Below are positions 28,184 through 41,132 of a stretch of DNA of 64,000 nt, in pieces (within the stretch, counting starts at the first letter, position 1; the number at the start of each line of letters is the position of its first letter). The position numbers and the translations under genes are program-made. The notes below the pieces were generated by a model. It searched no databases. It saw only the letters and a program-made list of their open reading frames with translations, and was not told where the DNA came from. Source of the DNA: Choristoneura fumiferana (lineage: Eukaryota > Arthropoda > Insecta > Lepidoptera > Tortricidae); the NCBI RefSeq assembly GCF_025370935.1, contig NC_133477.1, positions 18,566,048 to 18,630,047 of the forward strand, written 5' to 3'.

Positions 28184-28320
28184 GTACAGTCACCAGCACC
28201 AATATCTGACACAACAAGCGTGCATAAATATCTGATACGACTCTATTTCTAGGGCCGGAAGGACGTGTCAGATATTTTTGCACGCTCCGCTGTGGCAGAT
28301 ATTAATGCTGGTGACTGTAC
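28184..28320. mobile_element. MITE with GTACAGTCACCAGC ends
   Basis: GTACAGTCACCAGCACCAAT is mirrored by the right end GCTGGTGACTGTAC, with AATATCTG/CAGATATT inside both arms. Partial copies at 36858-36975 and 40818-40856. Confidence 0.8.
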
Positions 28321-29545
28321 CTACCACTATAAGAAAGCGAAGACCTTTCCTCTCTCATTACACTCGTCTGCTTTTGGCAAGATCTCGTCACTTTGGGTCA
28401 AGTGTCAATTATTACGACAATCATTGATTGCGTATACGCCCTAAAGACAATATTTATTTGCTCATAGTTATTGAAACGACAGGTTGTGTCAAAATATATA
28501 AAGCGCTTTAAAAGAAGATTGGTACAGGTGAAAACTTAAGTAAATGATTCAGTACAGACTTGTTGTATGTAGTAGTAACGAGTCTGTATAGTCAACGTTT
28601 CATATTCGAAAAGTGACTTAAATAGATATAACATAACAGGCCATTTATATAAGTTTTTTCACCCATTAATCAAAACGCTGTCGTTTTTCACTTGCACTAA
28701 ACGATAAAAAGCTCTTAAGCGCACATGTTCTTAAAGTAATTCCTCCAATTAAGGATATTTTGTATTTAATTATAATCATCACACTAATTATAGCGATTTG
28801 CTCGTTCATTTTAATTTATCAGGCTCTTTTCATAATTAATGATAAAATTTACATATTTTTGTTACAACGTCAGTCCTTGCTGTTTTGAATACAAACACAT
28901 GCATAAGAACTCAGTTCCGGTATGCATTTACTCACATCCGGTTCGAAGGACCATGTTGCTAGCTTTTTTTGTCGCTAGTTGTGAATTGATTGTATGAAAA
29001 TAATACACTACACAAGTTTTTTACACCATAGATAGGTAGAAGAGAGTGAACTTTACAATGTGCATTCGGTTGTGATGATAGCTGTCATTAGTTTTAATAA
29101 AAGAATAAACAAATATTAAAGCTACATTTAAACAGAAAATGCCCGTAAATCTATACCCATTTACACACTTCGTCCCAAAAAAAAAACTAAAATCCTGGAC
29201 ACATCGTTCTCTCCCAAAAAATATCTCCAGAAGACCCAGGTGCGTGTCACACGAATGATATTGGGGAAGGCATGATGGATGGCCAAGGGCGAGGGCCGGG
29301 ATGACAAATTACCCCCGTTTTTATACCCGGATGATAAACCGTTTGCAAACAGTGAAATGTTAATTTTGTTGTTGATGAATGCATTGGATTATTTTTGGTA
29401 AATAAAAAGTCGAATACGTTTTCCATTTGGCCCAAAATCTTACGCGTATAAAATTTTTAATGTGTTACTTTATGGTCTAACTAAGGTTTGTTCGTTTTCT
29501 TCATCATAAAGTTCACGGTGTTTAACTGTAATTTTGCAACTTACA
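28321..29545. other. No gene recognised
   Basis: AT-rich. The short ORFs lack support. Confidence 0.35.
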
Positions 29546-29547
29546 AA

Positions 29548-29610
29548 AACCTGAGAGGTTTGAACCGACGATCCTCTGCTGTAAGTCTAACCACTTGGAT
29601 ATCACGGCGA
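29548..29610 (-). mobile_element. SINE tRNA-head fragment
   Basis: TTTGAACCGACGATCCTCTG and ATATCACGGC match the reverse of the SINE head with losses. Confidence 0.45.
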
Positions 29611-30044
29611 AGTAAGTGGTTTAATATTTATTAGCGGAAAAAAACATGATTAGAACGACGATGTAGTTAGCGATACTAATTAGCTCCCCTTCGCTTTAGC
29701 TGCCATAGTTTAAAAACGTTGGAGCAACCAAAGGACGTGCCCAGTTTAGACCTATAAGAAAAATAAGACATAATTTTACTCCTCCCGGAATCCAGTTATT
29801 TACGTAGGTACCAAATTTCATCCAAACGCGTCTAGTCGTTTTAGCATAAAATAGTAACAAACACACTTTATTATTACTAACTTTGGAGGTTATAATAACA
29901 TTCACATTATAAAACACTAGCTTTTTCCGGTGACTACAACTGCGAAGAATTAATACCTAAATAGCGCGCCCACAATCACTATTATTATTATGTTAGGTAT
30001 TATACTATGAACACCTACCCTCAGACCTAAAAAGCGAAAAGAAC

Positions 30045-30520
30045 GATGAAACGTTTAGCCGTCGACTGAAAGACCTTTTGTTGGAAAAAGCGTTTTATTC
30101 GGTAAATGATTTTATATATCTGAAATTTTAATTTTATTGTTTAAATTGTTATTTATTATTATTTATTTATAATTTGTTAAATTGTTATTATTATTTCTTG
30201 TTTTTATTTTATTGTTTTTACATTGTCATTTAAATTAATACTCAATTATTGCCTAATGTATTAATCTTTACATATCCTTGACATTTTCGCCATTATTCTT
30301 TATATAAATTTCTGTAAATTTCAATGTATTTTCAGTCTGACGATCCCTTGAGGAGAACCAGTCAAATTTTAATTGTTTTCATTGACATCATGATATGCTT
30401 ACAATATTATTTTTTATAATTATTACTAATCTTATTACCTTCGACGATTTCAATACAAATTCTTATAACTGACATTTATGTAAATTATAATGTATTGAAT
30501 GAATAAATAACAAAAAATAT
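30045..30520 (+). pseudogene. Non-LTR RT C-terminus and 3' UTR
   Basis: Encodes FSRRLKDLLLEKAFYSVNDF then a stop, the terminal motif of many insect non-LTR RTs. An AT-rich 3' UTR follows to AATGAATAAATAACAAAAAA. Confidence 0.6.
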
Positions 30521-30754
30521 CTTACGAGCCTTCTCAGGGTCTCAAACTATCTCCACACCAAACTTTATCACGATTGGTTATTAGCTCAAGCTCAAGACTA
30601 AGCTCCTAAAACCTCAAAGCTGCTAGAACAGATACAACACATACAACACATGGGTCAATCAACTTTTTAGTGTAGCTGGTTGCCATGGTAACGTCTCCTG
30701 GGTCACTTATTAAAAGTATGATTTATGGGATACAAATCCACTAAAACTTAGGAG

Positions 30755-30880
30755 TATGTGTATGTAGGTATGTCTGTAAACTCTTTTTTGTACAAAAGAA
30801 AAGAAACAAAACACAATTGTCAAATTTTGAGATACTTTGGAGTTGTGACAGTTTTAAGGCAATAAAAAAAAATTAAAATT
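30755..30880 (-). mobile_element. Non-LTR 3' end fragment
   Basis: GTATGTAGGTATGTCTGTAA then ACTCTTTTTTGTACAAAA; same 3' end type as 4665-4810. Confidence 0.4.
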
Positions 30881-31084
30881 TAAACTGTTTATTTCTCTGA
30901 AAATTATTTGTTTAGATTACATAGCTTAACTTCTAATCTTAATTCGGGTATTAAAGATTATTGGAGTCAATTCCGCCGGGGCTCATCTAATAATCATGCT
31001 AGTATTATATATTGCAAACATTTTTCTAAGCAATTAGTGTATCACTGATGTATCCTGAGTCACGGGACAGAATAACAATACTAA

Positions 31085-31315
31085 CCAACAAAAACTTGGA
31101 AAACCCCCGACTTTGTCACTTCAAAGCTCAATATCTTAATAACGGCTGAACTGATATTGATGAAGCATATCTAAAAACCATCGCCAGAAAACCTGCTTTC
31201 AAATAAAAAAACTGCATTCAAATCGGTCCACCCGTTTAAGAGCTACGGTGCCACAGACACACACACACATATCGGTCAAACTTATAACACCCTTTGCGTC
31301 GGGGGTTAAAAAGTT
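31085..31315 (-). repeat. Dispersed repeat, inverted partner of 6930-7115
   Basis: GAAAACCTGCTTTCAAATAA, CCACCCGTTTAAGAGCTACG and an ACACACACAC stretch. Confidence 0.6.
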
Positions 31316-31820
31316 GATTGACAAACATACAACAAATCATACAATATCATAGCTTCAACACATGAGAGTGAACTGACCATTTTAGCCTGTGCTGACTATA
31401 TTAGGAGTCATGCTATACCCTCGTCAGAAAGTCATCAGCAATTTTCACTTATTGACTTCTAATAATGGCTTTTAATGTAAAGCAAAAGTTTCATGACTAA
31501 TAATGATCACCTAGGATTAGGGTTTATGAGTAAATCTAGACAAGTAAGTTAGAATTACACCTCTCCATTTCTTTCTTGGATGTCTTAAGAGTCGACAAAG
31601 GATATACTTAGGTTAAGGTATACCGTTAGGCGACAGGCTAGCAACCTGTCACTATTGTACCTTTTTTGACAAATTTTAAACCTAAAATTGCTAAAAGTTG
31701 CTCCGAAGCGGTAACATTTCGTGTGCTCTGCCTACCCCATTTGGGAATACAGGCGTGATGTTTGTGTGTGCGTAGATAAGTCCGTCTCTTGCAGATATAA
31801 CGTTAGAAGTAGGTATACAG

Positions 31821-32246
31821 CAGGGTTTCTCAAACTTATGGCTCCACGTACCCCTGTTAAAGTTTCTAGACGATAGCGAACCCCTACCCCCCCCCCCCCC
31901 ACTTCAAAGAAAGTAATAAAATTGCCTGTTAGAGAAACTAAGGTTATTTTTATTTCAATCATCATCATAATATAATGTATATTATTTATTTCAATAAAAG
32001 GTAACAAATATAGGTAAGAATCATCTTGCCACGAAAATACAAACTGAAAAAAAACAACAACAAATAAGTAACAAATTTGGAGTTGAAATGAAAAATAAAA
32101 AAAGACTCCAAAATCCAATCTTAATCATCTTGCTAGTCTTGCAGCCTTGCAGTAGGTTTTTGGAGTCACGTAAACCTTGTCGCGAACCCCCTACCGTTGA
32201 ATAGCGAACCCCTAGGGGTTCGCGTACCCCACTTTGAGTAACCCTG
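31821..32246. mobile_element. Non-autonomous hAT-like element with 8-bp target duplication
   Basis: Ends CAGGGTTTCTCAAAC and GAGTAACCCTG match the hAT-type CAGNGNTTCTCAA terminus. Flanks GTATACAG (31813-31820) and GTATACAT (32247-32254) agree at 7 of 8 positions. A poly-C run at about 31888-31901 and a segment also found near 22776-22825 lie inside. Confidence 0.75.
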
Positions 32247-32638
32247 GTATACATACAGGGTGTCTTTGAGCATATGGGGCTTTAAATTCAAGGTTCGATT
32301 CTACTCGCAAAACTAAGCTACTTGTAAATTTTTCAAATCGAATTTAGATAATTTATTGATCCTTGAAGTTTATTCGTTAAATCAGTGTATCGGACATGGC
32401 GGTGTTATCGCCGTGTCTTGCTACGGGGGCGTTAAAATACATTTTGACATTTGATCAGCTTTATATTGTATGGCATACATTGAATATTACATTTAATCTG
32501 CATGAAAAAAATAACAGTGATCATATTTTTATAGTTGTAGAACAAAAGTAGTTCAGTTATGCGAGTAGAATCTAAGCTTGGATTTAAAGCCCTATGGCAG
32601 AAACCCCATGTAGTTCAATTTAATTTTAGTTTTAATCT

Positions 32639-32852
32639 AAAACCCGACTGCCAAAAAAAACTAAAAAGACAAAACCAGACTAGTGGTCTAAAAATGTGTT
32701 AAGTATAATGAAGTTCAACAGTCGGGACCCGTCACTGAGATTTTTGAGCTTGTTAGGATTTTGAATAGGTCCTGACCGTTGAACTTTAAATTGCTAAACC
32801 AATTAGTAAACTAGACTTAATTTTTCTTTTCTTTTTTGGCAGTCGAGTATTT
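32639..32852. mobile_element. MITE, AAAACCCGACTGCC family, copy 1
   Basis: Left AAAACCCGACTGCC, right GGCAGTCGAGTATTTT. Interior GTCGGGACCCGTCACTGAG resembles GGGTCCCGACTC in the copy at 45198-45374. Confidence 0.7.
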
Positions 32853-32899
32853 TTCACTCATTGACTCAATTCGAAAAGCTCAGTCAATATAATAGGAAG

Positions 32900-33015
32900 T
32901 GCAAAATTCAAACTTATTGTGCCTTCTCGCTGACGCTTATATTATTTAATTTAATACGAGTGAGAGAGACGGTACGATACGAACTTCGATTTTCAAATTT
33001 CGCTGTAGCCCCCCG
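32900..33015. mobile_element. GCAGGGCTACTACGAAA-family MITE, diverged
   Basis: Right arm GACGGTACGATACGAACTTC is good; the left arm is decayed. Confidence 0.6.
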
Positions 33016-33546
33016 CCACATAGCATTTAATCTTACCTGTTGTTAGACAGAAGCCATAGTGTTAGAGTTCTGGTGAATTATGCTGGAAGCGTTGCCATAC
33101 TGTTTTGCTCTTGTTTTGTCTTCGTGCTACAGTTATTCGATACTTATTATTTACGAGGGCATAAATCACGGTTCGAACAAAGTTGAAAGTTTGTACCCAT
33201 TGTCTATCGACATATTCTAAGCTTTCGGGTGTCCCTTGTTTTACCGACAAACTTTACATCGAATATCATTTCATCGAAAACTTTTCATGGAAAATTTAGT
33301 TCTAGTACCTATTATAGTTTGGTGGAATTCTGTTTCGTGACCAGTTTGTTTTAATTTTTATGATTTCATAGAAAAACTGTTGTTAGGATTATTATTTGTT
33401 CTAAATGACAGAATTACAAAACAACAATGTTCATTTCTTCGCAGTTTTATTAAAACACATTGTAAAATAATCGACAACACGTACAGTCGAGGAAACCGAG
33501 CAGTGTACTAGGGTGGAACCTTTTCATATTATTAGATAGATGTTAG

Positions 33547-33680
33547 AACTGCTACCAGAAAAGTAGGTTAGGTTAGAACTGCGACCCTTGCTGAATCAAA
33601 CTGTTACCAGAAAAGTAGGTTAGCTTAGGTTAGAACTGTGAGCCTCGCACAATCAAACTGATATCAGAAAAGTATTAGTA
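33547..33680. repeat. Tandem repeat, period 52-57 bp
   Basis: Starts at 33547, 33599 and 33656: AACTGNTACCAGAAAAGTAG..., with GGTTAGAACTG inside each full unit. Confidence 0.75.
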
Positions 33681-34119
33681 TTCAAGTGATTTTACGTGAA
33701 GTAAGTTTTATGTTATTTAAAAAAAATGAAACAATAAATTACGAAACGTTTTCCGTGAAATAATACAACTATAAGATGAATCATCGGACAATTAAAAATA
33801 TATGAATTGAAATTACTTCTAATGACAATTCCACGAATTGAATTGTCGATGAAATGAAAATACTCGAAACGTTGACTGAAATAAAATTCGATTATTTAAG
33901 TGTCGGTAATTTGATGATAAACCTTAGCTTTTGTCTACGTGTTCAACGTTTGTCAGTTTGTTTCTAAAGTTATTAATAACGAGAGAGAGTAAGTAATGAG
34001 TGAAAATCACGCAAGTTTAAAACATTATGCGAGTATCATCTCTAATCGTTATAAAGCGTACTTCCAAACAACTATAGCATATGAGCTTTCAAGACAAAGA
34101 GCTCCTTTATACTTTTTTT

Positions 34120-34265
34120 AAAGGCCGGCAACGGACCCATGACTCTTCTTGAGTAGTTGGTACTTATGGACAGTGGTGATATAACCCATCAGATGACCCG
34201 CTTGCTCGTTCGACTCACGGTACGACACGAACTTCGAGTTTCAAGTTTCGTAGTAGCCCTGCAGG
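34120..34265 (+). mobile_element. Non-LTR 3' end fused to half a MITE
   Basis: GGCCGGCAACGGACCCATGA, CCCATCAGATGACCCGCTTG and CTCGTTCG form a Jockey/CR1-like 3' end. It is followed by a half arm of the GCAGGGCTACTACGAAA MITE (34215-34265). Confidence 0.55.
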
Positions 34266-34602
34266 ACTCATTATCTTAGACCTCAAACTTTATAGTCAGA
34301 GAGATTAACCCATAACCAAAGTACCAAAAGAAAATAATCTGTCGTTCTCGTGTCTATGTTTAATGGACACGCGCTCTCGCTCTTGTTTAAAAACTCGACT
34401 TTTTCCCTCTCACTTTAATTTACTGCGAGCGAGCAGTTAATGTACTGTACAATTAAACCGTAGTTAGTTTAAGAATAAATTAAATTTCTCACTAAGATCT
34501 ATCAGCGGCGCGGGAGACTGAAAATAATTCACAACTCTTAATTCACTTTTTACAAAAGTTTTTCATATAATTAAGCTGTGGCCCAAATTCCGACTTAACA
34601 TT

Positions 34603-34717
34603 TAGGGGCTGTTTCACCACTGATTGATTAATTATAATTGATATATTCGCACAAAACAAACAGAGATCGCATCACATTTATCCGTCAAATAAATTTAATC
34701 AATGGATGGTGAATAGG
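34603..34717. mobile_element. Decayed relative of the 8293-8441 MITE
   Basis: AGGGGCTGTTTCACCACTGA and TTAATCAATGGATGGTGA retain the ends; the interior CATCACATTTATCCGTC is shared. Confidence 0.6.
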
Positions 34718-34719
34718 TA

Positions 34720-36280
34720 CTTCGCAATTACAAAATTATTGTTAAGAAATAAACTTAGAATAGTTGAATAGCATCTTCATTTCAAAGTTGAATACTCAAA
34801 AACGACAAAAATAATGTAATGAAACTTAGCTAAGAACCACTGACACGACAGACAAAAATGAAGACTGATTGTATCTCTGTCTGGAAATTGAATTCTGTAC
34901 ACGTCTAGCCACTTAATTGCTTTTGATAACTAGAGCTACCTGTCAATGCTCTTATTTTGTTAAATAAATAGAGTTCAACTCAAAATTCGAAGCAAGCAAA
35001 TTAGCGTCTAAAGCTCTTTTACTACAGTATCTAGCTTACCATATATACGTAGTGCCACCCACGATGACGCGTGATTTTGTCAAAATTAGACATTAATTAC
35101 ATTGTAATAAGAACCAGGGCACGCGTCATCGTGTATGACTCTACCTATAATTATGCTTAATTCACTTTTATGCCATAGTACGGGAGAAGACGGCATCCGT
35201 AGTGCTAAAGATGAGGGGGACCTCAAATAGCATTATGACAATGATAGAAGACAGGTGGAATTCGAATTTCTCCTCCGCTACACCGACCTTCATGTATGTA
35301 GGAAATAAATAGTAGTTTAGGTACCATTTTATTATTAGCATACTAATGTAGTTTTATAAGTGCTTTGTTACTAACAATTATATGGATCTCTGTAATCTGC
35401 AAATACATTTTTATTTTTATTATTGATTTATTGGCAATTCAAGCTTAAAACCAACGGGTTCGGTTAGTCACCCATCGGATACGGGACCCTAAAAATGACT
35501 ACGGCTAATCAAGTCCTTAAATAACTAAGTACACTAATTTATTTAGAAAGCTACGAGTAACATACAAAAACTCCAAACTAACGTATAAATTTCAAGCGGA
35601 AACAAAGTTGCGAACGCAGCGCTTACAAAAACAAGGAACGGTCCGGTAAATACCGGTTTTTACCGGATTATACCGGTACAAGTCGGTTATGCAAACAAGC
35701 GTGTGTGAGAATTTACTGCCGCGAAATGCAAAACGGAGCGTAGTTTAAAACAGCCAGACAAAAAGGGTTGGTCATTCTTGTCGGTTGGTTGTTTGCTTAT
35801 AGTTATTTTGGTCCTTGGTGTATAAAGCTAACCAGAAAGGTCAACAACCGGTCTATCCCTCTGTAAAAGTATGGCAAGTTTATGTTTAGTTTAGCCATAC
35901 CTACTGATTTAAAGTGTGTGTGTGTACAAACTCTCGGGCACACGTGTGTCATTAAATATAAGCAAGAAGCCCGAGAGTTTTAAGATTTCATTGTTGGACT
36001 ACAACTTTTTGCCTTGCCGCTCCGCGATCACACGTGAAAAACAGCTATGTCTGTGCGACATATTCGGTTAATTGCAGGAAACTCCTCCTCTAAGTAAATG
36101 AACATTTCACACAGAACCCACAATCACAAACGGATTTTAGTGTAGTAGTGTCCTCGATCAGACAGAAAATGTTAAAGATGAAACGCGTCAAAGTTCTGGA
36201 GTTGGGACCGGTAACGTCACGCCGTACTAAACAGTGTCGCGTGGTGTAACGTCACGCGGAACTTTAACGACTATAATCTT
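34720..36280. other. No gene recognised
   Basis: Contains a small inverted repeat (ACGATGACGCGTG at 35063 with CACGCGTCATCGT near 35120) and a CCGGTA-rich patch at 35640-35685. Confidence 0.35.
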
Positions 36281-36282
36281 TA

Positions 36283-36405
36283 TCATCATCATCATCATGT
36301 CAGCCGAAAGACGTCCACTGCTGGACATAGGCCTCCCCCAAGGCTCTCCACTCAGACCGGTCTTGTGCTTTCCGCATCCACCGCGATCCCGCGATCTAAT
36401 CTAAT
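36283..36405 (-). mobile_element. RTE-like 3' end fragment
   Basis: ATCATCATCATCATGTCAGC, GACGTCCACTGCTGGACATA and CCTCCCCCAAGGCTCTCCAC: reverse of the 6645-6785 copy. Confidence 0.75.
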
Positions 36406-36504
36406 AATCTTTCTATTTTTGTTTAATTGACTGCAGAAAAATACGTGTTCATTATTTTCTGGTAACCTAACTGACAGATTAATTAGATTTTACAAGCTTT
36501 TATT

Positions 36505-36808
36505 TAGTTTCACCTGTCCCGTTGTCTGTCTGTCTGTAATCAAATCTTGCAAGTTAAATTTGACCAACTTCCAGTAGTCAGATTGACTTGAAATTTGGAA
36601 TACTTATTTAAATCGCATGACAATACAATAATATAGTAGTGGCATCCTGATAGTCTAGCCAGGATCGTCTCCGCAGGACGGAACTCTTCAACGGTCAATA
36701 GCATCGACTTGAAATTTGGTATGCAAATGTAGTTTGGGTGACAATGCAAGTACAGTCAACAAAAAGTACAATCAGCAAAAAAGCTTATATTAAAAATTAA
36801 ATTTTTAT
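36505..36808. repeat. Dispersed repeat; SINE-free copy of the intron 9 repeat
   Basis: Co-linear with 21150-21815 but lacks the SINE, so it shows the empty target GTCAACAAAAAGTACAATCA. Confidence 0.8.
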
Positions 36809-36857
36809 GGTTAGGTTATTTAAGACACTAGCCATTGTTAGTTACTTGTGTTAGCGG

Positions 36858-36975
36858 CTGTACAGTCATCAGCACCAATATCGGATGTGACACAACTGAG
36901 TGTGCATTAATATCTGATACGACTCTTTTTCTAGGGCCGGTAGATGTCAGATATTTTTGCACGCTCCGCTGTAAT
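36858..36975. mobile_element. Partial MITE, GTACAGTCACCAGC family
   Basis: Left end TACAGTCATCAGCACCAATA and interior TCTGATACGACTCTTTTTCT match 28184-28320; the right end is replaced. Confidence 0.65.
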
Positions 36976-37079
36976 TTACTGTCATTTGGTGCAAATGGAA
37001 AATCGTCTACTAGAATTACCCATTTTAAAGGAGCAAAACGAATACCATCCATAGTGAATTTTGTCAAAATGTAATCTAG

Positions 37080-38390
37080 TTGAAAAATATTTACAACCAA
37101 ATTAATTAAACCTAAATGGAATATTGTCCGTTATAATTAGGAGCAAAATTAAATAATCAATAAATCGTCCCATGCGACGAAAAAGGTTATATGATAATAA
37201 ATGACTAAATTGATTTTATTGTTTTGTTTTATTAAGCTATTCTCCAGCTTCATTTCTGTATATCAATTATTTCTCAAATCCAAGTACTTTTTGAGATTTC
37301 AACCCCTAAAAAAGTTCCATGTGATATGAGCTCGACGTAGAAAGTTATACATCTCGATAGAACTTTACACGCCGGTCGCCTCGCCCCGCGGAGGGGCGCG
37401 TGCGGGGTTCTATCGTCAGTCGTCACCGGTCTTCGCGGGAGATGACACGCTTTATTACTTTATGTTATTTTGGCACGTTTTCTTTGGTGTGGGTTTCTTT
37501 ATAATTTTATGTTAATTTTGTGGGGCTTGAATTTAACTCCTAATAAAACGAATCGTCGCTCGAGACGACTTATAAACTTGGCACTAGACCAACGAATCAA
37601 CGAAGTACAAGTGAAATTAATGATTTAATTACAAATGGTCCAACAGAGGATAGTCATCATGGTTCAGAAAGACGTAATTAGCTATTTCTTCTATTTAAAA
37701 AATAATAGTGAGTGTGTTTTTATGTTTTTACGTTTTAAGTGCTACTGCCGTTAGATTCCGGAGTAAAAGGTAGCATATTACCTCTTAGAACTTTATTTAT
37801 AGTAAATCAATATAAACCGAAAAAAAATATTCGTATCGTATTATGATCTTAGCAATAAAAGTTTTATATAGATTTCACGATCAGAAAAAGTTTTAATAAG
37901 CACGATGTATATAGTTATGTACCATTAATCGATGGAAACTAGATAGAATTTCAGAGTTGTAAGAGCACTTGTAACCATTTACGCCGGAACAGACACGCGT
38001 TGTCGAGTTCACTTGTGCATATGTCACCTTCTTCTACGGAACTCATTTAAGTTAACACCGTTTACGTCTCAAATTTTATTTTCTATTTATTTTTATGGAA
38101 TAAAATATCATACATACATACATATACGTGACGCTTTATTCCCTGTATGGTAGGAAAAGACAATAGAGCGCCATACGCTTCTATTCTGACATAGTTCTCT
38201 CGCTTCATTCACACATCATCACTCCTCATACATGCTCGACGCTTTCGGGTACTTCTAACCTATATAGCCTCTCTTCAATATGCCGCCGATCTGGTCGGTG
38301 TACGTTTTACGAGGATAATATAATAAACTAATGCCCCAGTCATATCTTCTGCAAATGTAGAAACATCACACAGTACGGAATCATGTTTGT
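37080..38390. other. No gene recognised; one GC-rich patch
   Basis: 37370-37445 is GC-rich (GCCTCGCCCCGCGGAGGGGC) against an AT-rich background. Not assignable to a promoter from sequence alone. Confidence 0.35.
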
Positions 38391-38639
38391 ATGTATGTAA
38401 ACTCTTTATTGCACATAAAAATAAAAATACAAATACACAGAGGGGAGAAAAAAGGCGAGCTATTGATCTAGAGCGTGATGCGATGTAAAATCTAGGTAAA
38501 GAAAGTAGTGTCGCCGTTCAACCCGTCACTTTCTGTAGGCACATCGCCAATATTGGAACCATCGCCTACAAAGGAACTGACGCCTATAAATGAAATTTCT
38601 GATACCGAAACGGTTACTCTAACTCTAATTATGTCGCAA

Positions 38640-39765
38640 GTATCGTCTCGAACGCAGGCTCGATGACTTCCAGCCACCTGAACAAGCCGGGTTCCAAAAA
38701 GGCTTATAGTACCGTAGACCGCATACATACGCTGCGGCAAGTCATACAGAATACCGAAGAGTATAACTTGCCACTATGTCTAGCGTTTGTGGATTACGAG
38801 AAAGCCTTTAATTCGGTCGAAACGTGAGCGGTGCTTGAGTTTCTCCAGCGATACCGTTGACTATTGGTATATCGAAGTGTTAAAGTGTTTGTATAACAAC
38901 GCCACTATGTCGGTCCGAGTACACGAACAGAATTCGAATGCGATTCCTTTGAAAACAGGCGTAAGATACGTAGATGTCATATCTCTGAAACTGTTTACTG
39001 CCGCTTTCGAAGACGCCTTCAAGCTTCTGGAATGGAAAGGACTAGGCATCTCATCGGCGAATACATCACTCACCTTCGGTTTGCCGACGATATCGTGGTT
39101 ATGGCAAAGTCGATGGAAGAACTCAGTACGCTACTCGAAAACCTCAATCGAGTGTCAAGAACAGGTGTCTACTCCTATTTTGGTTGAGAATTCGGTTCTT
39201 GAAGTTGTTGACGCATATGTATACATAGGAAAAACCGTCAAATTAGGTAAGTTCAACTTCGAGAAGATTGACCAATCGTCGAATCCAACACAGATGGGCA
39301 CCGTTTGGAAAACTCAGCAATGTCTTTTCGTTCAAAATTCTTCAGTGCCTTAAGACGAAAGTCTTTTTAAACCAATGTGTGTTGCCAGTGATGACAGTAC
39401 ATATGGATCGGAGACGTGGTGCTTCACTATAGCCCTTATAAATAGGCTCAGAGTTGCTCAGCGAGCTATGGAGAGAGCTATGCTCGGGATTTCTCTACGA
39501 GATCGAATTAGAAATGAGGAGATATGTAGAAGAACAAGGGTCACCATTATCGACATGGCCAAACAAATTAGCTCGTTGAAGTCGTGGTAATAGGCAGGCC
39601 ATATAGGATGGAGAACGTAGGGCTGTTGGGGCCGAAAAGTTCCAACGAGATGGAAGGATGACCTAGTTAAAGCGGCGGGTTCGCGGTGGATGCAACTAGA
39701 GGGCTATGGGGGAGGCCTATGTCCAAGAGTGGACATCCTGCGGATGTGATGATCACGATGATGAT
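38640..39765 (+). pseudogene. RTE-type reverse transcriptase relic
   Basis: Non-LTR RT read through several frames. It shows the palm segment LCLAFVDYEKAFNS, a TGA where Trp is usual after VET (38823-38825), a changed VRQGD box (VRYVD), the FADD catalytic box at about 39075-39100 in another frame, and SETWCFTI plus RAMERAMLGISLRDRIRNE near the end. Stops and frameshifts make it dead. Ends at GATGATCACGATGATGATGA, the family's tail. The likely source type of the 3' end scraps elsewhere. Confidence 0.85.
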
Positions 39766-39769
39766 GAAA

Positions 39770-41130
39770 TACATTACTTTTAAAACTTTTTATATAATTT
39801 CATGTGCGATCATAACAAACAAGCACAAGGAACAAGTGTCATATTGTGAGTACCTAATGGGCAATGTCGTTTGTAATAAGCATTAATTATTATTTATTTC
39901 GTCATTGCGAATAATCACGTACAGTCGAGTTCATAAACATGTGAGCAAAAATTTGATAAAAAATATCTGAACATGACTCTATTGCTAACGGCGTAGAAGA
40001 TAGATAGATAGATAGTCACATGTTGTTGAAAAAATTATCAAAATATCCGAGGAATAAAGTTTCATATGCCTATAGACCTCGGTTCACAAAGTCAAACTCC
40101 GACAAAGATAGTTCTATATTCTCTTAACACCGAATTTTTGGCTGTGCGTTCCCACGAAAACAGTTACATATTACTTTAAGACCCAGAATTCCTTGAAAGC
40201 CTTAACATTTAAAAAAGATTGCTACTAAAAAGTAATCCTGACAACTCTAGTAAAAACTATACTTAATTGCATTGACGAATTCCTATTACTTACAAAGCTA
40301 TAATCAAATTAAACTAAGCGAAAATTCAAATGCCCCTAGTGAAAAGTAACAATTTTGCAGAAGTGACTTTATTCGTCGGATGGGACGAAATGAATGTCGC
40401 TTAAATCAAGTCATAACTTAATTAAGTTGTAGGTAGGCCTAAAACCATGGGCGTCCCCAGAGGGAGGGCATGGGAGGGCAGCTGCCCCCCCCCCCTGGAA
40501 ATTGTATGTTCTACTATATATTATGCCCTGTTTACCTATTTAAGCAGGATCCCTTGCGAGTGTTTGCCCTACACACTACCATATAGGTAGGTACCCTGTG
40601 CTTCATGTAGGTGTCTTTGTGTAGTGTGTATGACAAAACAAGCGCAAAACAGGGCAATCTGACCTAAAAAATCTAACTTACCATGGTACAAGATTTCATT
40701 TTTGACGATATTCAGGATGTTAAATTATCCTTGTTGATGTATTTCAAATTGTGTTTTTTGTACTTTGACGTTTAATATCGAGTTGTCCATTTTCCATTTG
40801 CACCAAATGACAGTAAATCTCCGCTGTGGCTGATATTAATGTTAGTGTCAGTACCAGTAAAATAAACCAGTGGTTTTGACTGTGCCTATCTCTAAATCTT
40901 ATTGGGAAATCAATCAGTGTAATGGTGGCAAATCTATTTCGTTCTGATCAGCTCGACGGTCCCATTCAAGGCTAATGACATCCATTTTAATGATTACTTG
41001 TCTGCTTTATTTCTGTTCGGCTTTGTAAGTCTGTATAATTAGTTTGATTACTTTGTTTGATAATGTGACTTTTATAAACACGAATAGACTTGCGTTTGAC
41101 AGTCACGCCTGCTGGCAAGCGAAAATGAGA
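39770..41130. other. No gene recognised
   Basis: A GATA run lies at about 40001-40016, a poly-C run near 40484-40495, and a fragment of the GTACAGTCACCAGC MITE at 40818-40856. Confidence 0.35.
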
Positions 41131-41132
41131 CC

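Noticed and set aside
37370..37445. CpG-island promoter
   Set aside because: GC-rich, but there is no gene downstream in either direction and no core promoter elements I can defend.
38787..39353. 188-codon ORF as an expressed protein
   Set aside because: It is a frame of the RTE relic; the catalytic FADD lies in another frame and an in-frame TGA precedes it.
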